This document shows, one piece after another, positions 16,851-25,297 of a DNA stretch of 43,458 bases. The first letter of the stretch is position 1, and the number at the start of each line of letters is the position of its first letter. The DNA comes from Leptospira kemamanensis (lineage in GTDB: Bacteria; Spirochaetota; Leptospiria; Leptospirales; Leptospiraceae). The stretch lies in contig NZ_RQGG01000037.1 in assembly GCF_004769665.1 (NCBI RefSeq), positions 1 to 43,458 of the forward strand, given 5' to 3'. The notes beneath the pieces were generated by a model, which saw only the letters and a program-made list of their open reading frames with translations, did not search any database and was not told the DNA's origin. The position numbers and the translations under genes were made by a program.

Positions 16851-17575
16851 CAAAAAAGACTTTTGTTTTTATTTTTGGCATTGGTTCCGGGATAGGCGAA
16901 GGTCTTTACAAACGATTTCAAAAAGAAACGGACCCTAACCATTTCGTTTTTGGGTTTTCGAGAAAAGGGAGAAAAGACCTCACTTCGTTTTCTTTGGATT
17001 CCCCTGGCACTTACCAATTGGATGCCAAAGAAGATCTTTCGATTCCTACATTTACAGAGAAACTCCATTTAGGATTGGAAACAGAAACGAAAGAAAAGGG
17101 ATCTTTTTCCCTTCTCGTTTACTTTGCCTTAGGGGATGGAGTCTTTGGTCCTCTTACCGAATTATCGGATGTCGACTTACAATCCCATTTGGACTTAAAT
17201 GTGGTTTCTCTCATCAAACTCTCTCGTTCTTTTGCGAAGGTGTTACCGATTTTTGAGAATTCTACCTTTGTGTTTTTAGGTTCCACAGCAGGAAAACTAG
17301 GATTCCCCGAGTCGGTCGCCTATTGTGCATCCAAACATGCTGTCCTTGGAATCTGTCGTGCCTTACGAGAAGAATGGAAACCCTTGGGAACCAAAGTAAT
17401 TCATGTGAGCCTTGGGGCCGTTGCGACTGAGATTTGGGACACAAGACCCGCATTTGACAAGAAAGATATGGTTTCTGTTGCGGACATTTCCGAGTATTTG
17501 TGGTGTATTTCGCGGTTGCCAAAATCCATCTTTGTGGATGACTTATCCATTACCCCAAAAAAAGGAATTTTGTAA
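16847..17575 (+). CDS. SDR family oxidoreductase
   Basis: This 242-residue protein overlaps the end of mtnB by 4 bp (ATGA). The N-terminal cofactor motif is GIGSGIGEGL at about residues 11-20. The usual NNAG is replaced by FALGDG near 95. The catalytic Ser (LGSTAG) and YCASK (near 160) are present. It is more divergent than the next SDR, and the substrate is unknown. It is in the efp operon, between mtnB and a second SDR 5 bp away. Such a tandem SDR pair could be one multi-step pathway or paralogues. Confidence 0.75.
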   Translation: MTKKTFVFIFGIGSGIGEGLYKRFQKETDPNHFVFGFSRKGRKDLTSFSLDSPGTYQLDAKEDLSIPTFTEKLHLGLETETKEKGSFSLLVYFALGDGVFGPLTELSDVDLQSHLDLNVVSLIKLSRSFAKVLPIFENSTFVFLGSTAGKLGFPESVAYCASKHAVLGICRALREEWKPLGTKVIHVSLGAVATEIWDTRPAFDKKDMVSVADISEYLWCISRLPKSIFVDDLSITPKKGIL

Positions 17576-17580
17576 GTCCG

Positions 17581-18318
17581 ATGGAAATCAAGGATTCGAT
17601 TGTTCTCGTGACAGGTGGCAGCGGTGGGATTGGACGAGAGATCGTGAGAACTCTTGTCCTGTCGGGATTTTCTGTTTGGAATCTCGACAAAGTTCGCCCG
17701 AAAGAACCCATTTTACAAGAAACCTACCGAGAGATTGACCTTTCGGAAACACCTTTTGTGGTGGAAAGAAGTCTTTCTAAAATTATCCACGAGTCCTCGG
17801 AGATGGGGGACGTATACGGAATCGTACACACTGCCGGATTTGGTGGGCCATATCATCCGATCACAGAAGTTTCCATCGAAGAATGGGAATCTATTTTTCG
17901 CATCAATCTCACAAGTCTTTATCTCATTTCAAAAGTCGTTCTTCCCATTTTCAAAAACTTAAGTTTTGGTAGGATTGTTGCCATCGCTTCTTCTTTATCC
18001 ATTGTTGGATCTGGTAATTCTGTGGCATATTCTTCTTCCAAACATGGGTTAGTTGGATTTATCAAATCCATTGCTGATGAATGGGGAAAATTTGGAATCA
18101 CTGCCAATGCGATAAGCCCTGGATATGTAGACACAAATATGGGAATCCAAGAAGATCAAGTCTCTGATCACAAAAACGAAATTATAGGCAAAACTCCTGT
18201 TAGGCGAATTGCTGAGCCTTCGGAGATTGCTCGTGTTGTGAATTTCCTTTTGCAAAAAGAATCTGGTTATATCACTGGATCCAATTGGACCGTTGATGGC
18301 GGGATCACTGCCATTTAA
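17581..18318 (+). CDS. SDR family oxidoreductase, FabG-like
   Basis: The 245-residue classical SDR has VTGGSGGIGREIV (residues 10-22), HTAGFGG (about 85, replacing NNAG), and catalytic Ser in ASSLSIVGSG. YSSSKHG (about 150) and the end GSNWTVDGGITAI, typical of FabG-like enzymes, follow. It likely uses NAD(P)H to reduce a keto group. It lies 5 bp after the previous SDR and 3 bp before the 603-aa gene. Assigning it to fabG is not justified, because many similar enzymes exist and a fatty-acid context is lacking. Confidence 0.8.
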   Translation: MEIKDSIVLVTGGSGGIGREIVRTLVLSGFSVWNLDKVRPKEPILQETYREIDLSETPFVVERSLSKIIHESSEMGDVYGIVHTAGFGGPYHPITEVSIEEWESIFRINLTSLYLISKVVLPIFKNLSFGRIVAIASSLSIVGSGNSVAYSSSKHGLVGFIKSIADEWGKFGITANAISPGYVDTNMGIQEDQVSDHKNEIIGKTPVRRIAEPSEIARVVNFLLQKESGYITGSNWTVDGGITAI

Positions 18319-18321
18319 TTT

Positions 18322-20133
18322 ATGAGAATATCACCTCCTCACGATCATTTTTTACAACTCACCACCAAAGAAAATTTGGGCAGGTCTTCTGGAATCATCT
18401 TACAAAAAGAAGCCCTATCCATCATGAAGACTGTTGAAGCACAAAGTTCCAGAGAAAACATTGAAGCAGGTCATCTCTTTCGGCCAACAGATTCCAATTT
18501 TGAAAAACTCAAAATGGATCGAGAAACGGCTCTTGATCAGATGTGGGAACTCATTGACTACGGTCTTGCGACACAACTGTTTGAAATCAAATACGATGCA
18601 GATGTTGGGGAATTACGCCTTGTGACGTTTTTAGTTGGATTGCCTGGTGGTATGCCTCTGGAAGAACCGTATAAATTGTTAATCGGTCGCTCTACGGAAC
18701 ATCTCTATCAATACATCCAAAACAAACGCATCCTAACAGAAGAGACTTGGCGAACCGTTTTAAATCAATTGGCGGAAATTGATTATAAAGAAGATGGCCC
18801 TGGAGATGAATTGGATCGATTGCTTGATCCAAAACAATTCCCACTGCAACCATCAAAAGAAATGTTAACTCGCTCACGAGGTCTGATCCTCGATGAACTT
18901 GCTTCCGAAACAAAGGTAATCGTTTTACCTCATATTGGATTTTATTTTTTACCAGAATCAGAAGCTGCCAATTTTCTAAATATTGCTAACGAGTATTTGA
19001 TGACAAAGGTGGAACCACTTGCCAAAGCCTTTGATTCCGAGATCAGGCTAGCTCTGGATCGATTGTTTTCTCCTGGTTCCGGTGATGTCGAAATCAATGA
19101 AATCGAAATCATTCGTGCCAAAGTAGAAACACTTTACGGTTTTAAAGAAACTCTGAAAGAACATGGTTTTTATGCCTTCATTCATAACTTAAAAAAAGTT
19201 ACGGAAATCGCAGCCAAATTTGCAGAAGTAGAAAAAAAGAAAGAAGTGGATCGGTTACTCAAAGTATACATGAAAATGTTGGATAGCCAATTTGACTTTG
19301 ATTCTAGGTTACTTCGAATCAATTTAGAAAAGGATGATGAACACAACTTGGTGATTGTTGATTTACTCCGCAAAAACCCAAAGGTGTTATCTGCAGAATG
19401 GCATGATGCCGATTCAAAAATTGCAGTTTTTGTCAATAATAACCAAAACAATATCAAAGAAATCAATACTTTGATTTATCAAAACTATCGATTTACCACC
19501 GAACATATATTATACTTAAAAGCTATTTTGGAACTCAATGAAAAAGAACTCAAACCTATCTTCAAAGATGATGAGTTTGTTAAAACCTATGGTAAAAACT
19601 TACAAGCAGTGTATTTCAATTATATCCCATGGTTTTATAAATTGTTTTATTTTCTGGGGATCACACCGATAGTTAATTCAGGTTATGCGAAGGCAAAATC
19701 TATTTTGACATTTTTACAAATGGATCGGCAGTTTTTATACCAAAAACGTAGGGAAAACTTTTTTAAGAAAAAACTGAGAGAAAGAGAAGAACGTCTTGAA
19801 AAAGAGAAAAAACAACAATTGAAAAAGGCACTTGTCTCTGCTCTTACTGATGCGTATTTTACTAAAAATTGTTTACCGTCCGTGGATTGGTTGGGAATGA
19901 ATTATCCTGCATTTTCAGCAGAAACCTTGGAAAAAATGATCCCTGATTTTGCCTTTTTATCCACAACAGGTAAGTCCATTAAACCACATTCTATCATTTT
20001 ATTTCCGAATTCACCTGAGTTTGATTCTCTAAATAAACGACTGAAAGATTTACTCAATCAATGGATTCGTGGTGAAGTAGATCCTCCCAAAGAAGACCCC
20101 GAACTTTTGGTTCAGATGCGAAATTTGCTTTGA
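18322..20133 (+). CDS. Large hypothetical protein, last gene of efp operon
   Basis: The 603-residue protein has no signal peptide or membrane helix that I trust; one hydrophobic stretch, YFNYIPWFYKLFYFLGI, lies near residue 435. A strongly charged coiled-coil-like segment is at about 471-500 (KRRENFFKKKLREREE and following). The start is uncertain: 18322 has no ribosome-binding site, and ATG at 18424 is an alternative. The C-terminus contains a region with SIILFPNSPEFDSLNKRLKDLL. I recognise no family. Its tight spacing after two SDRs (3 bp) shows it is co-transcribed with efp and mtnB. Confidence 0.6.
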   Translation: MRISPPHDHFLQLTTKENLGRSSGIILQKEALSIMKTVEAQSSRENIEAGHLFRPTDSNFEKLKMDRETALDQMWELIDYGLATQLFEIKYDADVGELRLVTFLVGLPGGMPLEEPYKLLIGRSTEHLYQYIQNKRILTEETWRTVLNQLAEIDYKEDGPGDELDRLLDPKQFPLQPSKEMLTRSRGLILDELASETKVIVLPHIGFYFLPESEAANFLNIANEYLMTKVEPLAKAFDSEIRLALDRLFSPGSGDVEINEIEIIRAKVETLYGFKETLKEHGFYAFIHNLKKVTEIAAKFAEVEKKKEVDRLLKVYMKMLDSQFDFDSRLLRINLEKDDEHNLVIVDLLRKNPKVLSAEWHDADSKIAVFVNNNQNNIKEINTLIYQNYRFTTEHILYLKAILELNEKELKPIFKDDEFVKTYGKNLQAVYFNYIPWFYKLFYFLGITPIVNSGYAKAKSILTFLQMDRQFLYQKRRENFFKKKLREREERLEKEKKQQLKKALVSALTDAYFTKNCLPSVDWLGMNYPAFSAETLEKMIPDFAFLSTTGKSIKPHSIILFPNSPEFDSLNKRLKDLLNQWIRGEVDPPKEDPELLVQMRNLL

Positions 20134-20172
20134 TGTTTTGATTCGTCTCTATTTTTGTTTTTCGAAACCAAC

Positions 20173-21132
20173 TTAGTACCAACGTTTGATTCGAAAATAA
20201 ACTAACATCAAAAAGCCGAGAAGCCCCATCGCACTAATGGCCGAGGCAAATCCATATTCCCATTCTAAGGTAGGCATATGCCGAAAATTCATTCCATAAA
20301 TCCCAGCAACAAGTGACATGGGTAACATGATGGCAGTCATGATGGTGAGGATCTTCATGATTTCATTAGTTTTTCTTGTAGAGATTGCAATATGAGCTTC
20401 TAAAGCGGAAGAGATAGATTCGATATTACTATCCACAAGTTCCAAAATGCGGATGGAATGGTCTCTCACGTCGCGAAAAAAAGCATCTGCTTCATCACTA
20501 AAAAAACTATTTTTGATTTTTTCCAAGTCTTCTAGAACTTCTTTGTTTTGTAACATCCCTTTTTTGATCGATAACAAACTGGATCTTAAGCTATAAACAT
20601 TGCTAATGTCCAAAGATTTTGCGTTACTAAAAATTTGGTCTTCAAAATGTTCAATACGTTCTTCGATTTTTTGTGTGATTGCCAAAGTGTGGTCTGTTTC
20701 AATATCCAAAATTTTATGAACGATAAATTCATAACCTTTTGCTAAAATTTTGTTATTTGTTTTCCAGTCATCAATGATGGCTCCAATGCTATCTCTGTAA
20801 TCTAACGTAAGTGAGATGATTTGGTTTGGTGTTAAAATAAAGTTAAAATTCTTTTGAGTGAGTTGGTTTCGTTCAAAATGAAATCCCCGAAAGATAAAAA
20901 AGATATAATTTGGAAATTTTTCTAATTTAATCCTACTGTTTGGGTTTAAAATGTCTTCTATTGTTAGTTGGTGGATATTGTGTTTTTGAAATAAGAACGT
21001 AAGTTTTTCTTCGTTTTCCGCTGTGATGTTGATCCAATGTTTAGGATGTTTGTGAGATAAAGGAAGGGGAGTGTCGAGTAATACTTCTTCTTTTGTACTA
21101 GGTGTCAGGATATAATTAAATAGTGCAGGCAT
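20173..21132 (-). CDS. corA: CorA family magnesium/divalent cation transporter
   Basis: From the ATG at 21132 the protein has 319 residues; its start overlaps the stop of the peptidase gene by one base (TAATG), with AAGGA about 9 nt upstream. The long cytoplasmic domain has coiled helices. Two C-terminal membrane helices follow, with the YGMN motif and FRHMP loop between them (GIYGMNFRHMP), and the tail is basic. This is the pentameric CorA-type channel that imports Mg2+ (or Co2+/Ni2+). It is translationally coupled to the M61 peptidase. Confidence 0.92.
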   Translation of the reverse strand: MPALFNYILTPSTKEEVLLDTPLPLSHKHPKHWINITAENEEKLTFLFQKHNIHQLTIEDILNPNSRIKLEKFPNYIFFIFRGFHFERNQLTQKNFNFILTPNQIISLTLDYRDSIGAIIDDWKTNNKILAKGYEFIVHKILDIETDHTLAITQKIEERIEHFEDQIFSNAKSLDISNVYSLRSSLLSIKKGMLQNKEVLEDLEKIKNSFFSDEADAFFRDVRDHSIRILELVDSNIESISSALEAHIAISTRKTNEIMKILTIMTAIMLPMSLVAGIYGMNFRHMPTLEWEYGFASAISAMGLLGFLMLVYFRIKRWY

Positions 21133-22913
21133 TAAACAATGTTCCTTAAAAAATACTCTCTCAACTCTTTTTTCTCTAATGGACAATCTTCGGCCAGTAA
21201 CAATTTTTTTGTTTTATAAACACCTGAGGCAGTGATCATAATTTCTTTGATTTTTCCAGCTCTAGAAAGAATGAGATGGAATTTCTCCCCAGGCCTTAGA
21301 TTTTTTTCTAATTTTTGCAGAAGAGAAAGGTTTGCCCGTTTCCCGTTGATGGCCAAAATTTCATCGTCTAACATCAGATCAAAGGAATTTCCATTGGATT
21401 TGTGTTGGATTTTTTGGATAAATAGATTTCCATTTTTTTCTTTGGTTTTAAATCCAGTATCACCCACTAAGTCAGTTTGAACCCTTTGGATCCCTATGAT
21501 ATCTAAATAATCATCCACAGGAATTGGTTTTGGATTTTCCAGGTAATCATTAAATTCTAACTTTAAATTGACACCTGTCACTTCTTCAACGACATCAAAG
21601 AATTCCTGTTTGGTGAAACCTCTGCTCTTTTCTTTTACAAAAACTTCATTCAGTTTATGAAATACATGACGAATTGTTTTTTTCTCTTTTGATTCTTTTA
21701 ATAAAAATAGATTCATACACAAGGCGAGAACTCCACCTTTTGTATAGTAAGAAACCGTAATATTGTGGCTGTTGCCATTTCGTTTGTAATACTTTGTCCA
21801 AGCGGTAAAGGAAGACTCTTCCAAACTCATCCAAAAATCTGCTTCATTGTCTTCTAATGAAAAAATATCCGATTGTAGTTTGTTTAAATATTCATCTAAA
21901 GTTAAAAAGCCAGAATGGTATAAAAAGTATGCATCGTAAAAACTCGTAAATCCTTCTGCGATCCAAAGTTCCTTTGTTAAATTTGGTTTTTGGTAATCAA
22001 AAGGCCCGAGAGCAATGGGTCGAATACGTTTGATATTCCATAAATGGAAATACTCGTGAGATAAAAGTTCCAATAAACGTTTGTATTCTTCCTCATCATG
22101 GATGAGATCTGGATTAAAATAATTGATGCTGGATGCTCTATGTTCTAGTCCACCATACGCTGGTAAACTTAAATTGAGAACAAATAGATAATACAAACTT
22201 GGACTTTCCATCATCCATTGGATTTGGGTTTCTGTAATTTTTTGTAAGTCGTTTGCTAATTTGGTGATAAAATCAAAGGATACATCTCCTTCTACGAGTA
22301 ATTCATGTTTGGTGTCCCCCGCTGTAAAAAATACACTATTTTTTTTGCTGAGATGAAAGGGGGAATCAAACAGTTCATCAAAGTTTTTTGCATAAAACTG
22401 ATGAGGATTCGATTCTTCTCTTGGTAAACTAGAATACACATTTGGGAAATGATCGGCTACTTGGAATTGAATGGTACTTGGAATCTCTAAATTGCCTTCA
22501 GGATATAAAAAGAGAGCAGGAGGGTTGATGAATCCAAATTCTGTTTCCAAATAATTGGTTCGCACTGTGAAATCTTCGAAGGCATAGATGATGTAACTGA
22601 TTTCAAATTTCTTTGGAAGATTGGTTAATTTCCAACGGTGTAAATCCACCATTTCCCATGGGATGGATTCTTTTGTTAGCGCATTACAGACATTAAATTT
22701 ATGAAGGTGGGTCGCATAATCACGAATCATGTATGATCCAGGAGTCCAACTCGGAAGGCAAAAAGAAATTTCACTGCGGTTGGTTTCAACGACTAATCGG
22801 ACTTGGTAATAGTGTTTGAATAAGTCAAAAATAGAAACTTCAAAATGGATCTGAAGTGTTTCCTTAGACTCCTCTGCCACGGATATAGTTTTTTCTTCTA
22901 ACTCTTTTCCCAT
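21132..22913 (-). CDS. M61 family metallopeptidase with PDZ domain
   Basis: The 593-residue protein has an N-terminal beta domain (about 20-200). The zinc site is HEYFH at 286-290, with the third ligand in ELWIAEGFTSFYDAYF (Glu320). A C-terminal PDZ-like domain (about 500-575) includes DDEILAINGKRA. The family is M61 (glycyl-aminopeptidase-like). No signal peptide is visible, so it may be cytoplasmic, unlike some relatives. It is the first gene of a pair with corA. The minus-strand start ATG at 22913 has no clear ribosome-binding site. Confidence 0.85.
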   Translation of the reverse strand: MGKELEEKTISVAEESKETLQIHFEVSIFDLFKHYYQVRLVVETNRSEISFCLPSWTPGSYMIRDYATHLHKFNVCNALTKESIPWEMVDLHRWKLTNLPKKFEISYIIYAFEDFTVRTNYLETEFGFINPPALFLYPEGNLEIPSTIQFQVADHFPNVYSSLPREESNPHQFYAKNFDELFDSPFHLSKKNSVFFTAGDTKHELLVEGDVSFDFITKLANDLQKITETQIQWMMESPSLYYLFVLNLSLPAYGGLEHRASSINYFNPDLIHDEEEYKRLLELLSHEYFHLWNIKRIRPIALGPFDYQKPNLTKELWIAEGFTSFYDAYFLYHSGFLTLDEYLNKLQSDIFSLEDNEADFWMSLEESSFTAWTKYYKRNGNSHNITVSYYTKGGVLALCMNLFLLKESKEKKTIRHVFHKLNEVFVKEKSRGFTKQEFFDVVEEVTGVNLKLEFNDYLENPKPIPVDDYLDIIGIQRVQTDLVGDTGFKTKEKNGNLFIQKIQHKSNGNSFDLMLDDEILAINGKRANLSLLQKLEKNLRPGEKFHLILSRAGKIKEIMITASGVYKTKKLLLAEDCPLEKKELREYFLRNIV

Positions 22914-23007
22914 AGTACACTATCTTGTTTTATTTTAGATTTACGCAAATGTTTTCTTGACTGAAAATCTGAAGAGTACTAGAAAAGGTTTAGCTAAGGT
23001 ATGAGCA

Positions 23008-23172
23008 AAGGAGGTGGTCCATTTGGATAGTAGTTGTTACAACAAAAGATTTTTGACCCGCGAGGTGGCTGGGCAATAACGCCTACAGCTTTGTTGCAAA
23101 ACCGACCAGACACAGTCTTTCCAAGTTCCGAATGGGTGGTCTCCTTCGGGCGTTATGCAGTCGCTTGGAAAG
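23008..23172. ncRNA. Candidate structured intergenic element (several paired segments)
   Basis: The region between the broken MCP and the M61 gene holds five complementary pairs. AAGGAG/CTCCTT (23008-13 with 23141-46) is followed by a symmetric GTGGT internal loop. CCATTTGGA/TCCGAATGG (23019-27 with 23127-35) is next. CAACAAAAG/CTTTGTTG (23040-48 with 23089-96) has one bulge. ATAACGCC/GGCGTTAT is at 23076-83 with 23149-56, and CTTTCCAAG/CTTGGAAAG is at 23117-25 with 23164-72. The last two cross the others, so a pseudoknot or alternative folds is implied. Strand is unknown. It could also be a recombination site: AAC...GTT cores at the ATAACGCC and GGCGTTAT boxes recall integron attC sites. Confidence 0.4.
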
Positions 23173-23198
23173 TACTTCTTTTAAATCCTCTGTTCTTT

Positions 23199-25286
23199 CT
23201 AATCCTCTTTTTCTAAATCCTTTTCGATTCGAAACGTATTTAAAAGTTCATCCAAAGTATTGATCACTTGTCCAAGCCGTTCTGCATTTTCTGCCATGGA
23301 AGAGGATTGGTCACTCAAAACTTGGGAACCATTGGAGATATTGATGGTCATGTTTGCCAATTCGTTTGTGGCTCGTTGTTGTTCTTCCGTTGATAGTTGG
23401 ATGGATTTTACTTGTTCCGTGATTTCTACCACTTCTGTATAAATACTTTCCGTGCGAGAACTTTGGTCTTCAATAAGCGGCCCAATTTCATTGGATGATA
23501 AAAAGATAAGTGAAACTTCATCCGTAATTTTTTTCAAAACTTCCACCAAACGTTCTACTTGTTGGTTCCCTCGTTCAATCGAATCCAATGCTTCTTGGGA
23601 CAAGGTATTAATTTGGGAAACAGACTCCGCTGATTGGCTTGCCAATTTCGTAATTTCTTCTGCGACGATCGCAAATCCTTTTCCCGATTCTCCTGCTCTT
23701 GCCGCTTCGATAGCAGCATTTAACGCGAGTAAACCGGTTCTTTTTGCGATATCAGAGATCACATTGGAAAAAGCAGTGATGGTTTTGGATTATTCTTGGA
23801 TTTCCCTAATGGCAAGAGATGTTTCTTTTGCCATGGAACGTCCTTCTTCGGCGTTTTGATTGGCGCGAACTGAAATTTCTCCAAATGTACTTACTTTTTC
23901 TAATATTTTTTTCATCAAATTTTGGATGTCGCCTAACGATTGATGAATGGTCTCTGTATTTTCTACTGCACTCAATACATTACTATGAATGGTTTCTGAA
24001 GATGCATTTAACTCTTCAACTGTGGCACTTGCCTCTTCGGAAGAAGCTGCTTGGTTTTGTGCTAAGTCGGTGAGTTCCACAATGGTTTTTTGCATTTTGT
24101 CCGTTGTTTCACTGATTTTCCCCGAGGACTTTTGCGCAATTCGGATGAGTTTCCTTAAATGTTCGATCATTTTGTTTAAGGAAACCATGATGCTACCCAA
24201 TTCATCTGTTTGATCAATGGGAATGAGTTGTCGTAAGTCACCTGAGGCCACTTTTTCAGTGGAACGATTGATGGATTGGATCCTTCGGTCCACGAGTCTT
24301 TGGAAACTAAAGTAAACCGATAAAATGGACAAAGATACTCCTAAAATCCCAAGCCCAATTGTAATCAGAATGATTGAATTCAAAGTGGATTGGATCTGGG
24401 ATTTGGGAATGGAGATCCTTGCAAACCAAGGATCATTTCCTTCGATGATGGTGATGGGAACTGCAACATGGAAGTAACCATCAAATTCATATAAGGATTT
24501 GTCTTTTTGTTTGAGTTTTTCATAGAAATGAGGATCGGCCGCGGAACGAAAATCCAATCCTTGGGATAGGTGAGTGAATCCGTCATATAATACCAAATGG
24601 TTGTCAGAGATCAGTGTGATTTTGCCCTCACCATCGGCAAATTTAAGTGTGTCTAAATAGGTTTTAATCGTTGTTAGACTAATATCAATTCCAGAGATCC
24701 CAATGAATTTACCGTTTTTCAGGATTGGCTCCATGATCGAAACAAGAAAGATGTCAGATTTTCCCGCCTTATAAATAAAAGGGGAAGTGATACTTGTTTT
24801 CAACGTAGCTTTGGGTTTTTGGTAAAATTCCCCTTTGATTGGGTCATCTATGTCTTTGAGAGGTTCTGCAGAAAGTTTTTCTCCATCACGAAAGATATAA
24901 GGAATAAACCTTCCAGTCCCATCATGTATCGGCGCATTACGATAGGCGGCATCATTGCCATCAAAAGCATTGGGTTCAAACGCACAATAGGTAGCATAGG
25001 TAATGTCTTTCTCCTTCAGCAAATTTTTTAAATATTGAATTGATTCGGGTCTAGATCGTAAGGTTCCTACTTCAAAGGATTTGCGAAAGGAATAGGTTTT
25101 ATTCATCGGTGATGTAAGGGTATTCGAAATATCACTGATGATTCTAGAGGAAATGTATTCTGTATCTTCTCCTAAATTATGGAGGAGGGTAGACCTAACC
25201 ACCATAGACAAAATGATCAGTATACCTGCGATGATAAAAGAAATTACGGCGAGTGATACATAAATAATTTACTTTTTAATGGACAT
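23199..25286 (-). pseudogene. Methyl-accepting chemotaxis protein with two in-frame TAA codons
   Basis: This is a tandem paralogue of the MCP at 25298-27358. Reading from the ATG at 25286 gives MSIKK, then TAA (25271-25269), then an intact membrane helix and a dCache sensor domain with [12 protein letters not shown] follows, then most of the MCP signalling domain to AIREIQE, then a second TAA (23792-23790), and then the remaining domain ([19 protein letters not shown] to the C-terminus). At the second site the paralogue has Lys (EIQEKS), so AAA to TAA is the simplest change; the first site, KK* before the helix, also fits AAA to TAA. The frame is otherwise unbroken over about 696 codons. Confidence 0.8.
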
Positions 25287-25297
25287 ATGGTCTATCC

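Noticed and set aside
23130..23150. T-box-like motif (GGGTGGT...)
   Set aside because: A T-box needs a downstream aminoacyl-tRNA synthetase or amino-acid gene on the same strand; here an MCP remnant lies on the opposite strand and no antiterminator is seen.
22990..23180. tmRNA or SRP RNA
   Set aside because: No GGTTCGAATCC-like T arm and no CCA end; no conserved SRP tetraloop region is present.
23034..23216. Reading frame of 60 codons over the structured element
   Set aside because: It runs through the inverted-repeat arms and ends within the MCP gene's 3' end; no start signal is present.
23790..23792. TAA read as a programmed recoding signal
   Set aside because: No SECIS-like or pseudoknot structure follows and TAA is not known for such recoding; a nonsense change is simpler, although resequencing is needed.
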